Under the pieces are notes generated by a model. It searched no databases, was not told where the DNA came from, and worked only from the letters and a program-made list of their open reading frames with translations. A stretch of 12,223 nucleotides of DNA, taken from assembly GCA_964546765.1 (NCBI GenBank), contig CAZJKV010000060.1:1-12223 (forward strand), written 5' to 3'. This document shows, piece after piece, positions 1 through 6,231 of this stretch (position 1 is its first letter; each line of letters opens with the position of its first letter). Made by a program: the position numbers and the translations under genes. This DNA comes from JAITWN01 sp964546765 (lineage in GTDB: Bacteria > Pseudomonadota > Gammaproteobacteria > SZUA-140).

Positions 1-1
1 G

Positions 2-97
2 CTCGCGGACATCCCCCATGATCCGGCCGAGGCGCGCCGCCTGCTCGCGCTCGCGGACATCCCCCATGATCCGGCCGAGGCGCGCCGCCTGCTCGCG
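2..97 (+). repeat. Perfect 48-bp tandem direct repeat (two copies visible)
   Basis: Bases 2-49 and 50-97 are identical 48-mers starting CTCGCGGACATCCCCCATGA. The unit is a multiple of three, so it adds 16 residues (LADIPHDPAEARRLLA) in frame to the binding protein. Base 1 (G) matches the last base of the unit, so a further copy could lie upstream of the window. It may be a real recent duplication or an assembly artefact at a contig edge. Confidence 0.97.
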
Positions 98-619
98 CAG
101 GCCGGCTACGCGAACGGCGCGCCGCCGCGTATCGTCTACACGACATCGACCGATCCGTTTCGCCTGCGCCTCGCGACGATCATCCAGCACCAGTTGTCCG
201 CGGCCGGTTTCGAGGTCGAGCTGCGCAGCTATGACTGGGGCACTTTCTATGGAGATATCCGCGCGGGACGCTTCCAGATGTACAGCCTGATGTGGGTCGG
301 GATCAAGCTCCCGGAGATCTTCCGCTACGCCTTCCACAGCGAGTCGCAGCCGCCGGTCGGCGCAAACCGCGGGTTTTTCGTCAGCGCGACGGCCGACCGC
401 CTGATCGAGGAGGCCGAGACCGCCCCGACGATCGATGCGCAGCGAGCGCCGCTGCGCCGCTTGCAGGCGCACCTGCTCGAGGCACTACCCTATGTCCCGC
501 TGTGGTACGAGGACCATGTGTTCGTCGCGCGGCGCGACATCCGCGGATACCGTATCGCCGCCGACGGGAATTACGACAGCCTGGCCCTGGTAACGAGAGG
601 TGCGCTGGATGGGCAGTGA
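2..619 (+). CDS. ABC transporter substrate-binding protein, family 5 (partial, 5' end missing)
   Basis: This is the C-terminal 205 residues of a periplasmic oligopeptide/dipeptide-type binding protein; the reading frame is open from base 2 and ends at TGA 617-619. The signature of the family's C-terminal lobe is clear: an ARRLLAQAGY segment, then a Y-W-x-x-F-like stretch (SYDWGTFYGDI), then PPVGANRGFF, and finally LPYVPLWYEDHVFVARR. Family 5 binding proteins deliver peptides, including murein peptides in the case of MppA, to DppBC-type permeases. The next genes encode a YkuD protein, two such permeases and NagZ, so I infer that the ligand is a cell-wall peptide or muropeptide; this is not shown directly. 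Residues 1-32 of the visible part are a perfect 16-residue tandem duplication, which is unusual for this fold. The stop overlaps the downstream ribosome-binding region, so translation is probably coupled. The family is certain; the substrate is uncertain. Confidence 0.9.
   Translation, partial: LADIPHDPAEARRLLALADIPHDPAEARRLLAQAGYANGAPPRIVYTTSTDPFRLRLATIIQHQLSAAGFEVELRSYDWGTFYGDIRAGRFQMYSLMWVGIKLPEIFRYAFHSESQPPVGANRGFFVSATADRLIEEAETAPTIDAQRAPLRRLQAHLLEALPYVPLWYEDHVFVARRDIRGYRIAADGNYDSLALVTRGALDGQ
595..600 (+). promoter_or_regulatory. Ribosome-binding site of the YkuD gene
   Basis: GAGAGG lies 8 nt before ATG 609. It favours that ATG over the in-frame GTG at 600, whose first base is part of the same purine run. 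The site is inside the end of the binding-protein gene, which suggests translational coupling. Confidence 0.6.
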
Positions 620-1106
620 CAGTCCCGAGCGGATCATCGAGGTCGATCTCGGATCGCAGTCTCTGCGGTTGCGCGAAGGCGAGCGGACGCTTCGTGAATA
701 TCCGGTGTCGACTGCGGTGAACGGGCCGGGAGAACGCTGCGGCAGCGAGTGCACCCCGCGCGGACATCACGAGATATGCCGCAAGATCGGCGCCGGCAGC
801 CCGGAGAATGCGGTATTCGTCGGGCGCAGACCGAGCGGTGAAATCTGGTCGCCCGAACTCGCCGCCGGCGCACCCGGGCGTGACTGGATACTGACCCGCA
901 TCCTGTGGCTCAGGGGTTGCGAGCCCGGGCGCAATCTCGGCGGCGATGTCGATACGGAGTCGCGCTATATCTATATCCATGGCGCGCCGGCCGACGTCGC
1001 GATGGGCGCGCCGGGTTCCCATGGTTGCATACGGATGCGCAATCGCGATGTGGTCGAGCTGTTCGATCTCGTCGACGAGGGGACGCAGGTGATGATCCAT
1101 GGCTAG
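609..1106 (+). CDS. YkuD-fold L,D-transpeptidase family protein, probable cytoplasmic L,D-carboxypeptidase (ElsL-like)
   Basis: The 165-residue protein is essentially one YkuD catalytic domain. The active-site signature is present: His124 in YIHGAP and Cys140 in GSHGCIRMRN, with Ser137-His138-Gly139 before the cysteine. Classical L,D-transpeptidases work in the periplasm and carry a signal peptide, and often LysM or other domains. Here the N-terminus (MGSDSPERIIEVDLG) is hydrophilic and enters the fold directly, so the protein should remain in the cytoplasm. A cytoplasmic YkuD enzyme, ElsL of Acinetobacter, is described as an L,D-carboxypeptidase of murein recycling that removes the terminal D-Ala of tetrapeptides. 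The position here, between a peptide importer and nagZ, fits that role. The start at ATG 609 is chosen for its GAGAGG site; GTG 600 would add three residues. The gene overlaps the upstream stop by 11 bp and the next start by 8 bp. The fold is certain; the carboxypeptidase activity is inferred. Confidence 0.88.
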   Translation: MGSDSPERIIEVDLGSQSLRLREGERTLREYPVSTAVNGPGERCGSECTPRGHHEICRKIGAGSPENAVFVGRRPSGEIWSPELAAGAPGRDWILTRILWLRGCEPGRNLGGDVDTESRYIYIHGAPADVAMGAPGSHGCIRMRNRDVVELFDLVDEGTQVMIHG

Positions 1107-2031
1107 TTTCCTGCTGTCGCGACTTGCGAGTGCCGCGCTGGTCGTGCTCGGCGTGTCCGCGCTGGTGTTCCTGCTGATCCACTTGATTCCCGGCGATCCG
1201 GTCGAGGTCATGCTCGGAGAAGGCAGTCAGGCCGCCGACCGCGAGGCCCTGCGGCGCGCGCTGGGCCTCGACCAGCCGCTGTACGTGCAGATGCTCGAGT
1301 ATTATCGCGGCCTGCTGAGTTTCGATCTCGGCCAGTCGCTTTATTCGCGCCGGCCGATCGCCGACATGATGCTTGAGCGCCTGCCGGCGACGATCGAACT
1401 CGCGCTCGCCGGCCTGCTGGTCGCGCTGCTGATCGCTGTGCCGCTCGGTGTGCTCGCCGCGGTGCGCAGCAACACGCCGTGGGACGGCGGCGCGATGATG
1501 TTCTCGATGCTCGGCATCTCGATCCCGAACTTCTTGATGGGGCCGCTCCTGATACTGGTGTTTGCGCTGTGGCTCGGATGGCTGCCGGTCAGCGGTCGGG
1601 AGGAGGCCGGGTCGATCGTCCTGCCGGCGCTGACGCTCGGCACTGCGCTGGCCGCGATCCTGTCGCGAATGATACGCGCGACGCTGCTGGAGACGCTCGG
1701 GGAGGACTATATCCGCACCGCGCGCGCCAAGGGACTGCCGTGGCCCACGGTCGTCTTCAAACATGCCCTGCGCAATGCATTGTTGCCGGTGATCACGCTG
1801 CTCGGGCTGCAACTCGGCGCGCTGCTCGGCGGCACCGTGATCACCGAGATCGTGTTCTCATGGCCCGGCATCGGCCAGCTGACGATCGAATCCATTCACC
1901 GGCGCGACTATCCGGTCGTGCAGGCCTGCGTATTGCTGATCAGCGTTTCCTACGTGATGGTCAACACACTGACCGATCTCGCCTATGCGTGGCTCGATCC
2001 GCGCGTGCGCCTGCAGGGTGCGGCGCGATGA
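1099..2031 (+). CDS. Peptide ABC transporter permease, DppB/OppB type
   Basis: This 310-residue inner-membrane protein has the usual length and layout of DppB/OppB: an N-terminal helix (about residues 3-29) ending in the family hallmark LIHLIPGDPV, a periplasmic segment (ALGLDQPLYVQ, SFDLGQSL), then five further hydrophobic segments. The EAA loop, which docks the ATPase, is at about residues 202-231 (EDYIRTARAKGLPWPTVVFK). The C-terminus has the typical DLAYAWLDPRVR. It forms the translocation channel as a heterodimer with the next gene product. Its start overlaps the end of the YkuD gene by 8 bp, and its stop overlaps the dppC-like start as ATGA, so the genes are translationally coupled. Murein peptide is the inferred cargo. 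No nucleotide-binding subunit is encoded beside it, so the ATPase must come from upstream of the window or from another locus. Confidence 0.93.
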   Translation: MASFLLSRLASAALVVLGVSALVFLLIHLIPGDPVEVMLGEGSQAADREALRRALGLDQPLYVQMLEYYRGLLSFDLGQSLYSRRPIADMMLERLPATIELALAGLLVALLIAVPLGVLAAVRSNTPWDGGAMMFSMLGISIPNFLMGPLLILVFALWLGWLPVSGREEAGSIVLPALTLGTALAAILSRMIRATLLETLGEDYIRTARAKGLPWPTVVFKHALRNALLPVITLLGLQLGALLGGTVITEIVFSWPGIGQLTIESIHRRDYPVVQACVLLISVSYVMVNTLTDLAYAWLDPRVRLQGAAR

Positions 2032-2825
2032 GGTTCTGGTTCGCGTTCGTGATCGTCGCGGTATGGGCCTTGCTCGCCTGCGCCGGCATACTGCTGCCGC
2101 TGCGGCCCGAGGAGATCGATCTCGCGTTGATTCTGGAGCCGCCGGGCACGGCTGGATGGTTTGGCTACGACGACCTTGGACGGCCGTTGTGGGACCGGGT
2201 CGTCGTCGGCGCGCGTTATTCGTTCTTCGTCGCGGCCTTTGTCGTGACGATCTCCGCGCTCGTCGGCACGGTTGTCGGTGCCCTCAGCGCCTGGCATGGC
2301 GGCTGGATCGATCATGTCGTGACCCGTATCATCGACGTCTTCCTCGCCTTTCCCGGTATCCTGCTAGCGATCGCACTGGCCGGCATCCTCGGCGCCGGTC
2401 TCGGCAACGTCGTCATCGCGCTGGCCGCGGTCGGCTGGGTCGGCTTCGCGCGGCTCACCCGCGCCCAGGTGCTGGCGACCCGCGACCGTGAACATGTTCA
2501 GGCGGCGATCGCGCTCGGCGCCGGCACGCCGCGTATCCTGTTCCGCCATCTCCTGCCCCTGATCAGCGCGCCGCTGATCGTAGAGGCGACCTTCGGCATC
2601 GCCGCGGTCGTCATCGCAGAGGCCGGGCTGTCGTTTCTTGGCCTCGGCATCCAGCCGCCGACGCCGTCCTGGGGCAGCATGATACGCGACAGCGGCCGCT
2701 ACCTGCTGATCGCCCCGCACATGGTTCTGGTGCCGGGGCTCGCGTTGATGCTGGTCGTGCTCGCGGTTAACATGCTCGGTGACTGGCTGCGCGACCGACT
2801 CGATGTGCGGACAGACAGGAGATGA
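2028..2825 (+). CDS. Peptide ABC transporter permease, DppC/OppC type
   Basis: The second channel subunit has 265 residues from ATG 2028, which overlaps the preceding stop as ATGA. It has an N-terminal helix (about residues 3-25), the family motif GYDDLGRPLWDRVVVGAR, and four to five further helices. The EAA loop is at about residues 154-184 (REHVQAAIALGAGTPRILFR), and the C-terminal hallmark AGLSFLGLGIQPPTPSWG is present. It is somewhat shorter than common DppC proteins (about 300 residues), with the difference at the N-terminus. The open frame runs far upstream (to 1479) inside the dppB-like gene, but only the ATG at 2028 gives the expected protein. Its stop lies one base before the nagZ start, and the nagZ ribosome-binding site is inside its last codons. 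It pairs with the DppB-type subunit for import of peptides. Confidence 0.93.
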   Translation: MRFWFAFVIVAVWALLACAGILLPLRPEEIDLALILEPPGTAGWFGYDDLGRPLWDRVVVGARYSFFVAAFVVTISALVGTVVGALSAWHGGWIDHVVTRIIDVFLAFPGILLAIALAGILGAGLGNVVIALAAVGWVGFARLTRAQVLATRDREHVQAAIALGAGTPRILFRHLLPLISAPLIVEATFGIAAVVIAEAGLSFLGLGIQPPTPSWGSMIRDSGRYLLIAPHMVLVPGLALMLVVLAVNMLGDWLRDRLDVRTDRR

Positions 2826-2826
2826 G

Positions 2827-3870
2827 ATGTCGCTGGGGCCGGTGATGATGGGAATAGAGGGCCTGGCCCTCGACGACGACGAGGTGGCGTTGTTGCGCGA
2901 TCCGCAGGTCGGCGGTGCGATCCTGTTCACCCGTAACTACGAGTCCGTCGAACAGCTCACGGAACTTACCCGCAGCATTCATGCCCTGCGCGACCCGCCC
3001 CTGCTGATCGCGGTCGACCAGGAGGGCGGACGCGTACAGCGCTTCCGCGCAGGCTTCACGCCACTGCCGGCGATCGCGCAGTTCGGGCGCTGTTACGAAC
3101 GGTCCGCGGCGGACGCGCGGCAGCTTGCCGAACTGGCCGGCTGGCTCATGGCCGCGGAATTGCTCGCAGTCGGCGTGGACCTGGGTTTCGCGCCGGTGCT
3201 CGATCTCGACCGCGGGGTCAGCAGCGTGATCGGCGATCGCGCCTTCCACGCCGATCCCCGCGTCGTCGCAGAACTCGCCCATCACTATGCGCTCGGCATG
3301 AAGCGGGCGGGGATGGCCGCGACCGGCAAGCACTTCCCGGGTCATGGCTCGGTGCGCGAGGATTCGCATCACGAATTGCCAGTCGATACCCGCACCTACA
3401 ATGAACTTGCGGCGGAGGACCTGGTGCCGTTCGAACGCCTGGTCGCGGACGGCATCGAGGGCATCATGGCCGCGCATGTGCTGTATCCGGAAGTTGACCA
3501 GCGGCCGGCGGGGTTCTCGCAGCGCTGGCTTGATGAGATCCTGCGCGGCCGGCTCGGTTTCCAGGGGGTGATCTTCAGCGACGACCTCCTGATGGAGGGC
3601 GCGAACCTTGCCGGGGACCTCACCGACCGGGCACAGTGGGCACTGCGTGCAGGTTGCGACATGGTGCTGGTCTGCCGCGGCGTCGACAACGCCGCACGGG
3701 TGGTCGACGGACTGGGCGACTGGAGCCGGCCCGCGTCGCGTCTGCGTCTCGCGCGCATGCATGGACGGCAGGCAGCCGATTACACGGGCCTGCGCCGGGA
3801 TCCGGCATGGCGCGTGGCAGTGGAACGTGTGACCGCCTGCGACGAAGCGCGCACGCTGGATCTGATCTAG
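2827..3870 (+). CDS. nagZ: Beta-N-acetylhexosaminidase NagZ
   Basis: NagZ is a cytoplasmic family 3 glycosidase that removes GlcNAc from GlcNAc-anhydroMurNAc-peptides during peptidoglycan recycling. The 347-residue length matches proteobacterial NagZ. Key motifs are visible: LLIAVDQEGGRVQRFR near residues 58-73, KHFPGHG at 168-174, the Asp179-Ser-His181 dyad in the flexible acid/base loop, and FSDDLLMEG with the probable nucleophile Asp252. The start at ATG 2827 has AGGAG at 2817-2821, 5 nt upstream; an in-frame ATG at 2779 would lie inside the permease gene and add residues not found in NagZ. The gene is the last clearly recycling-related member of the operon. Its products feed the anhydroMurNAc-peptides that can induce ampC in species carrying AmpR. 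It ends in tandem TAG stops (3868-3873). Confidence 0.97.
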   Translation: MSLGPVMMGIEGLALDDDEVALLRDPQVGGAILFTRNYESVEQLTELTRSIHALRDPPLLIAVDQEGGRVQRFRAGFTPLPAIAQFGRCYERSAADARQLAELAGWLMAAELLAVGVDLGFAPVLDLDRGVSSVIGDRAFHADPRVVAELAHHYALGMKRAGMAATGKHFPGHGSVREDSHHELPVDTRTYNELAAEDLVPFERLVADGIEGIMAAHVLYPEVDQRPAGFSQRWLDEILRGRLGFQGVIFSDDLLMEGANLAGDLTDRAQWALRAGCDMVLVCRGVDNAARVVDGLGDWSRPASRLRLARMHGRQAADYTGLRRDPAWRVAVERVTACDEARTLDLI

Positions 3871-3888
3871 TAGATATTAATAGTGGTC

Positions 3889-3902
3889 GGGGGGAGGCCT
3901 TG
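3889..3902 (+). promoter_or_regulatory. Purine-rich ribosome-binding site and TTG start of the peroxidase gene
   Basis: GGGGGGAGG at 3889-3897 is followed by TTG at 3900-3902. The spacing is short (2-5 nt, depending on how the anti-Shine-Dalgarno pairs). No ATG or GTG in this frame lies between the nagZ stop and the signal peptide, so TTG is the most credible start. Confidence 0.55.
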
Positions 3903-4943
3903 CAGTCATCCAGGATCCTGCGGGCGCTGATTGTCGCCTGCCATGCGTTGACATACTGCGGTCTTGCGGCCCCGACCCTCGCCTTCGAGCCGTTCCAGCC
4001 CTTGCCCGCGACACCGCCGATACCGGCGGACAATCGCCAGACACCCGAAAAGATCGCGCTCGGCCATGCGCTGTATTTCGACCCGCGCTTGTCGTTCACC
4101 GGCGTGCTGAACTGCAACGTCTGCCACGACGTCTTCGCCGGGGGAGACGACGGGCAGCGGGTCTCGGTCGGCGCGCTCGGCCAGCCTGGTCGGCGCAATG
4201 CGCCGACGCTGTGGAACGTCGCGTTTCAATCGGTCTATTTCCAGGACGGCCGCGCGGATTCGCTGGAGGCGGCGATCGCCGTGCATCTGCGCGACGCGAC
4301 CGTCATGGCGATGCCGAACGAGGCGACCGTGGTCGGACGGCTGGAGGCGGTTGCCGGATATCGCGAACGTTTCGCGGCCGCGTTTCCGCGCAGCCGGGGC
4401 ATCAGCCACGGGCAGGTCGCGATGGCGCTCGCGAGCTACCTGCGCACGCTGGTAACACCGAACGCCCCGTTCGACCGCTACCTGAAGGGCGACGAGGATG
4501 CCCTGTCGGTCGCAGCGCGGCGCGGGCTGCGCGAGTTCACAGACAACGGCTGCGCGGCCTGCCATTTCTGGGTCAACCTGTCGGGACCGGCACCGGGACT
4601 TGCGCTGGAGATGGGAGAGGGATTCTATGAGCTGTTCCCGAATCACGGCGGGACCCGCTATGACGAAATATACGACCTGCTGTCGGACGACATGGGTCGT
4701 TTCCATATCGATGGCCGCGAGGAACACAAATATCTGTGGCGGGTGCCGACGCTGCGCAATATCGCGCTGACCGCCCCTTATTTCCACAACGGCGCGGTAG
4801 CAGAGCTGGACGAAGCGGTGCGGGTGATGGCGAAGACCCAGTTCCTGCACGTGCCCGACGACCGCCAGGTCGCGGACATCGTCGAGTTTCTGGAACACCT
4901 GACCGGCGAGCGCCCGGAGCAGGCGTGGCCTGAACTACCTTGA
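3900..4943 (+). CDS. Di-heme cytochrome c peroxidase (CcpA/MauG superfamily), exported
   Basis: The 347-residue protein has a signal peptide (basic RILR, hydrophobic core to about residue 24, cleavage likely after PTLA at residue 28) and two covalent c-type heme sites, CNVCH at 72-76 and CAACH at 218-222. Family hallmarks are RNAPTLWNVAF (99-109), FQDGRADSLE (114-123), the MAMPNE segment after it, and VPTLRNIALTAPYFHNGAV near the C-terminus. Such enzymes reduce hydrogen peroxide in the periplasm with electrons from cytochrome c; MauG relatives instead oxidise protein residues, and the sequence alone does not separate the two well. The overall length and full set of motifs favour a peroxidase. 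The TTG start lies 29 bp after the nagZ stop, so it may be read from the same transcript, although its function is unrelated to recycling. It converges on the prolyl isomerase gene with 10 bp between stops. Confidence 0.9.
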   Translation: MQSSRILRALIVACHALTYCGLAAPTLAFEPFQPLPATPPIPADNRQTPEKIALGHALYFDPRLSFTGVLNCNVCHDVFAGGDDGQRVSVGALGQPGRRNAPTLWNVAFQSVYFQDGRADSLEAAIAVHLRDATVMAMPNEATVVGRLEAVAGYRERFAAAFPRSRGISHGQVAMALASYLRTLVTPNAPFDRYLKGDEDALSVAARRGLREFTDNGCAACHFWVNLSGPAPGLALEMGEGFYELFPNHGGTRYDEIYDLLSDDMGRFHIDGREEHKYLWRVPTLRNIALTAPYFHNGAVAELDEAVRVMAKTQFLHVPDDRQVADIVEFLEHLTGERPEQAWPELP

Positions 4944-4953
4944 ACCCGGATGG

Positions 4954-5787
4954 TTACTGCGACTGACGAATCTCGATCTCGCTGCTGTTGCGAAGATTCG
5001 CGATATGTTCGGATATGTTGCGGTTATGCAGGCGCCGTACCAGTTCGTCCTTCACTTCATCGAACGGCGGTGGCGGGATGATGCGCGTATCCTCGACCCG
5101 CAGGATATGCCAGCCGAAATCGGACTTGACCGGGCTTCGGCTCCACGAGCCCTTGCGCATATCCGCCATCGCGGCGCGCAGCGGTTCGGCCATCTGCTCG
5201 GTCGACACCCACCCGAGCTCGCCGCCCTGGTCGGCGGTCGCATCCATCGAATTCTCTTTCGCGAGCCGGTCGAAGGCCTCGCCTTTTTCCAGCGCGCTGA
5301 TCAATTCGCGTGCGCGTTGCTCCGAGCCGAGCAGGATATGCCGGGCGCGATATTCGCGGGTCGGCTTGGCCATCAGCTGCTTGTATACGCGCTCGAGTTC
5401 CTCGTTCGGGATAGGTTGTTCGACCAGTTGCCGGACGGCGAAGCTGGCGATGATATTGCGGCGCTGGTTCGCGATCGCGGTCGCGACTTCCGGCGCGTTT
5501 TCGATACCCTGCTTGACCGCATCCTGGTAGATCAGCTCGCGGTTGATGTATTCACTCAGCAGGATGCTGAGCTGCTGCTGGTTCAGCTTGACGTGCCTGG
5601 CCTGTTCGCCGATGCGCGTATTGACGAAGGCGATGAAGTCGGCCTGGGTCAGTTCCACGCCGTTGACGACCGCTATGACCTGGGCGCGTTCGGTTGCTGC
5701 GCCGGGTTGTGCGAATGTCAGGCCTGATACGAGCAGCGCCAGGACCATCGAGGCGGAGAGCAGAATATTGTTGCGGTGATTCATCAT
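4954..5787 (-). CDS. Exported parvulin-type peptidyl-prolyl cis-trans isomerase (PpiC/SurA-like foldase)
   Basis: The 277-residue protein begins with a signal peptide (MMNHRNNILLSASMVLALL, cleavage likely after LTFA, about residue 26). A SurA/PrsA-like chaperone region follows, rich in helices (VNGVELTQADFIAFVNTRI, then LLSEYINRELIYQDAVKQGI). A PpiC parvulin domain comes next (REYRARHILLGSE, FDRLAKENSMD, GGELGWVS, SDFGWHILRVEDTR), and then a short basic tail. It should assist folding of periplasmic or outer-membrane proteins. Four in-frame ATGs cluster at the 5' end. I chose the one at 5787 because GGA lies 8 nt upstream; the ATG at 5811 (MNRFWKM...) has no such site and sits against a GC hairpin. 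The gene lies 104 bp downstream of the yciI-like gene, so the two are probably cotranscribed. The TAA stop faces the peroxidase gene's stop 10 bp away. Confidence 0.9.
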   Translation of the reverse strand: MMNHRNNILLSASMVLALLVSGLTFAQPGAATERAQVIAVVNGVELTQADFIAFVNTRIGEQARHVKLNQQQLSILLSEYINRELIYQDAVKQGIENAPEVATAIANQRRNIIASFAVRQLVEQPIPNEELERVYKQLMAKPTREYRARHILLGSEQRARELISALEKGEAFDRLAKENSMDATADQGGELGWVSTEQMAEPLRAAMADMRKGSWSRSPVKSDFGWHILRVEDTRIIPPPPFDEVKDELVRRLHNRNISEHIANLRNSSEIEIRQSQ

Positions 5788-5815
5788 AAGCATTTTCCAG
5801 AAACGGTTCATCGAG

Positions 5816-5833
5816 GGCCGGTGCGTCCCGGCC
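5816..5833 (-). other. GC hairpin in the leader of the prolyl isomerase gene
   Basis: A perfect 6-bp stem (GGCCGG/CCGGCC) closes a 6-nt loop within the 104-bp gap between the yciI-like gene and the isomerase gene. There is no T-tract after it, so it is not a standard intrinsic terminator. It may be an mRNA processing or stability element, or chance in GC-rich DNA. Confidence 0.35.
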
Positions 5834-5891
5834 GGTCTGTCAGTCTTCAGCCCCGGCCCTGATCGCAGGTCCGTGCCCGGAGGCGTCCCAT

Positions 5892-6191
5892 TCAGGGCAG
5901 CGCCTTGCGAAACGGCTTCACGGTCACATTTCTGTAGACACCAAAGCGGGAAAAAGGATCCATCACCGCCCATTCCCGGGCGGCTTCGAGTGACGGGAAT
6001 TCCGCGACGATGAGGCTGCCGGTAAAGCCTGCGTCGCCGGGATCCTCACAGTCCAGCGCCGGATGGGGTCCTGCGAGCAGCAGTCTGCCTTCGTCCTTGA
6101 GGGCGCGCAGGCGGACGAGGTGGTCGGGGCGGTGGACGCGGCGCAGCCCAAGGCTGTCCTCCGAGTCTTCGCAGATCAACGCATAAAACAT
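5892..6191 (-). CDS. YciI-like protein
   Basis: The 99-residue protein matches the small YciI/YCII ferredoxin-like fold along its whole length: MFYALICEDSEDS at the start, the conserved RPDHLVRLRALKDEGRLLLA with its histidine, AGPHPA, then GSLIVAEFPSLEAAREWA and a DPF motif before the final strand. YciI proteins are small, cytosolic and dimeric, and their reaction is mostly unknown; an active site with His and Asp has been proposed for family members. It is the first gene of a minus-strand pair with the prolyl isomerase and is divergent from the rnm-like gene across 40 bp. No function can be inferred from context. Confidence 0.88.
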   Translation of the reverse strand: MFYALICEDSEDSLGLRRVHRPDHLVRLRALKDEGRLLLAGPHPALDCEDPGDAGFTGSLIVAEFPSLEAAREWAVMDPFSRFGVYRNVTVKPFRKALP

Positions 6192-6231
6192 TCAGTGTCC
6201 GGGGTATGTTGCGTATTTTTTATATATTACA
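6192..6231. promoter_or_regulatory. AT-rich divergent intergenic region, probable promoters for the yciI-like and rnm-like genes
   Basis: The 40-bp gap between divergent starts holds an AT tract (6215-6229) in an otherwise GC-rich setting. TATATT at 6223-6228 could serve as a -10 toward the rnm-like gene, which would put the transcript start close to its ATG. No convincing -35 is visible on either strand. Confidence 0.4.

Noticed and set aside
910..1812. 300-codon minus-strand open frame
   Set aside because: It lies antisense to the YkuD and dppB-like genes. Its product is rich in Gln, Arg and His with no fold-like pattern, as expected from the complement of GC-rich coding DNA.
1479..2027. 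Upstream extension of the dppC-like frame
   Set aside because: The frame is open but reads through the dppB-like gene. The ATGA junction at 2028 gives a normal DppC N-terminus.
2767..3762. 331-codon minus-strand open frame opposite nagZ
   Set aside because: The nagZ frame carries complete catalytic motifs; the antisense product has no recognisable domain and skewed composition.
3636..3899. Upstream extension of the peroxidase frame into nagZ
   Set aside because: The residues are out-of-frame nagZ sequence, and the signal peptide would be buried internally. The TTG at 3900 places it at the N-terminus.
3906..4898. 330-codon minus-strand open frame opposite the peroxidase gene
   Set aside because: The sense strand encodes two CXXCH heme sites and a signal peptide. 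The antisense frame is a GC-bias shadow.
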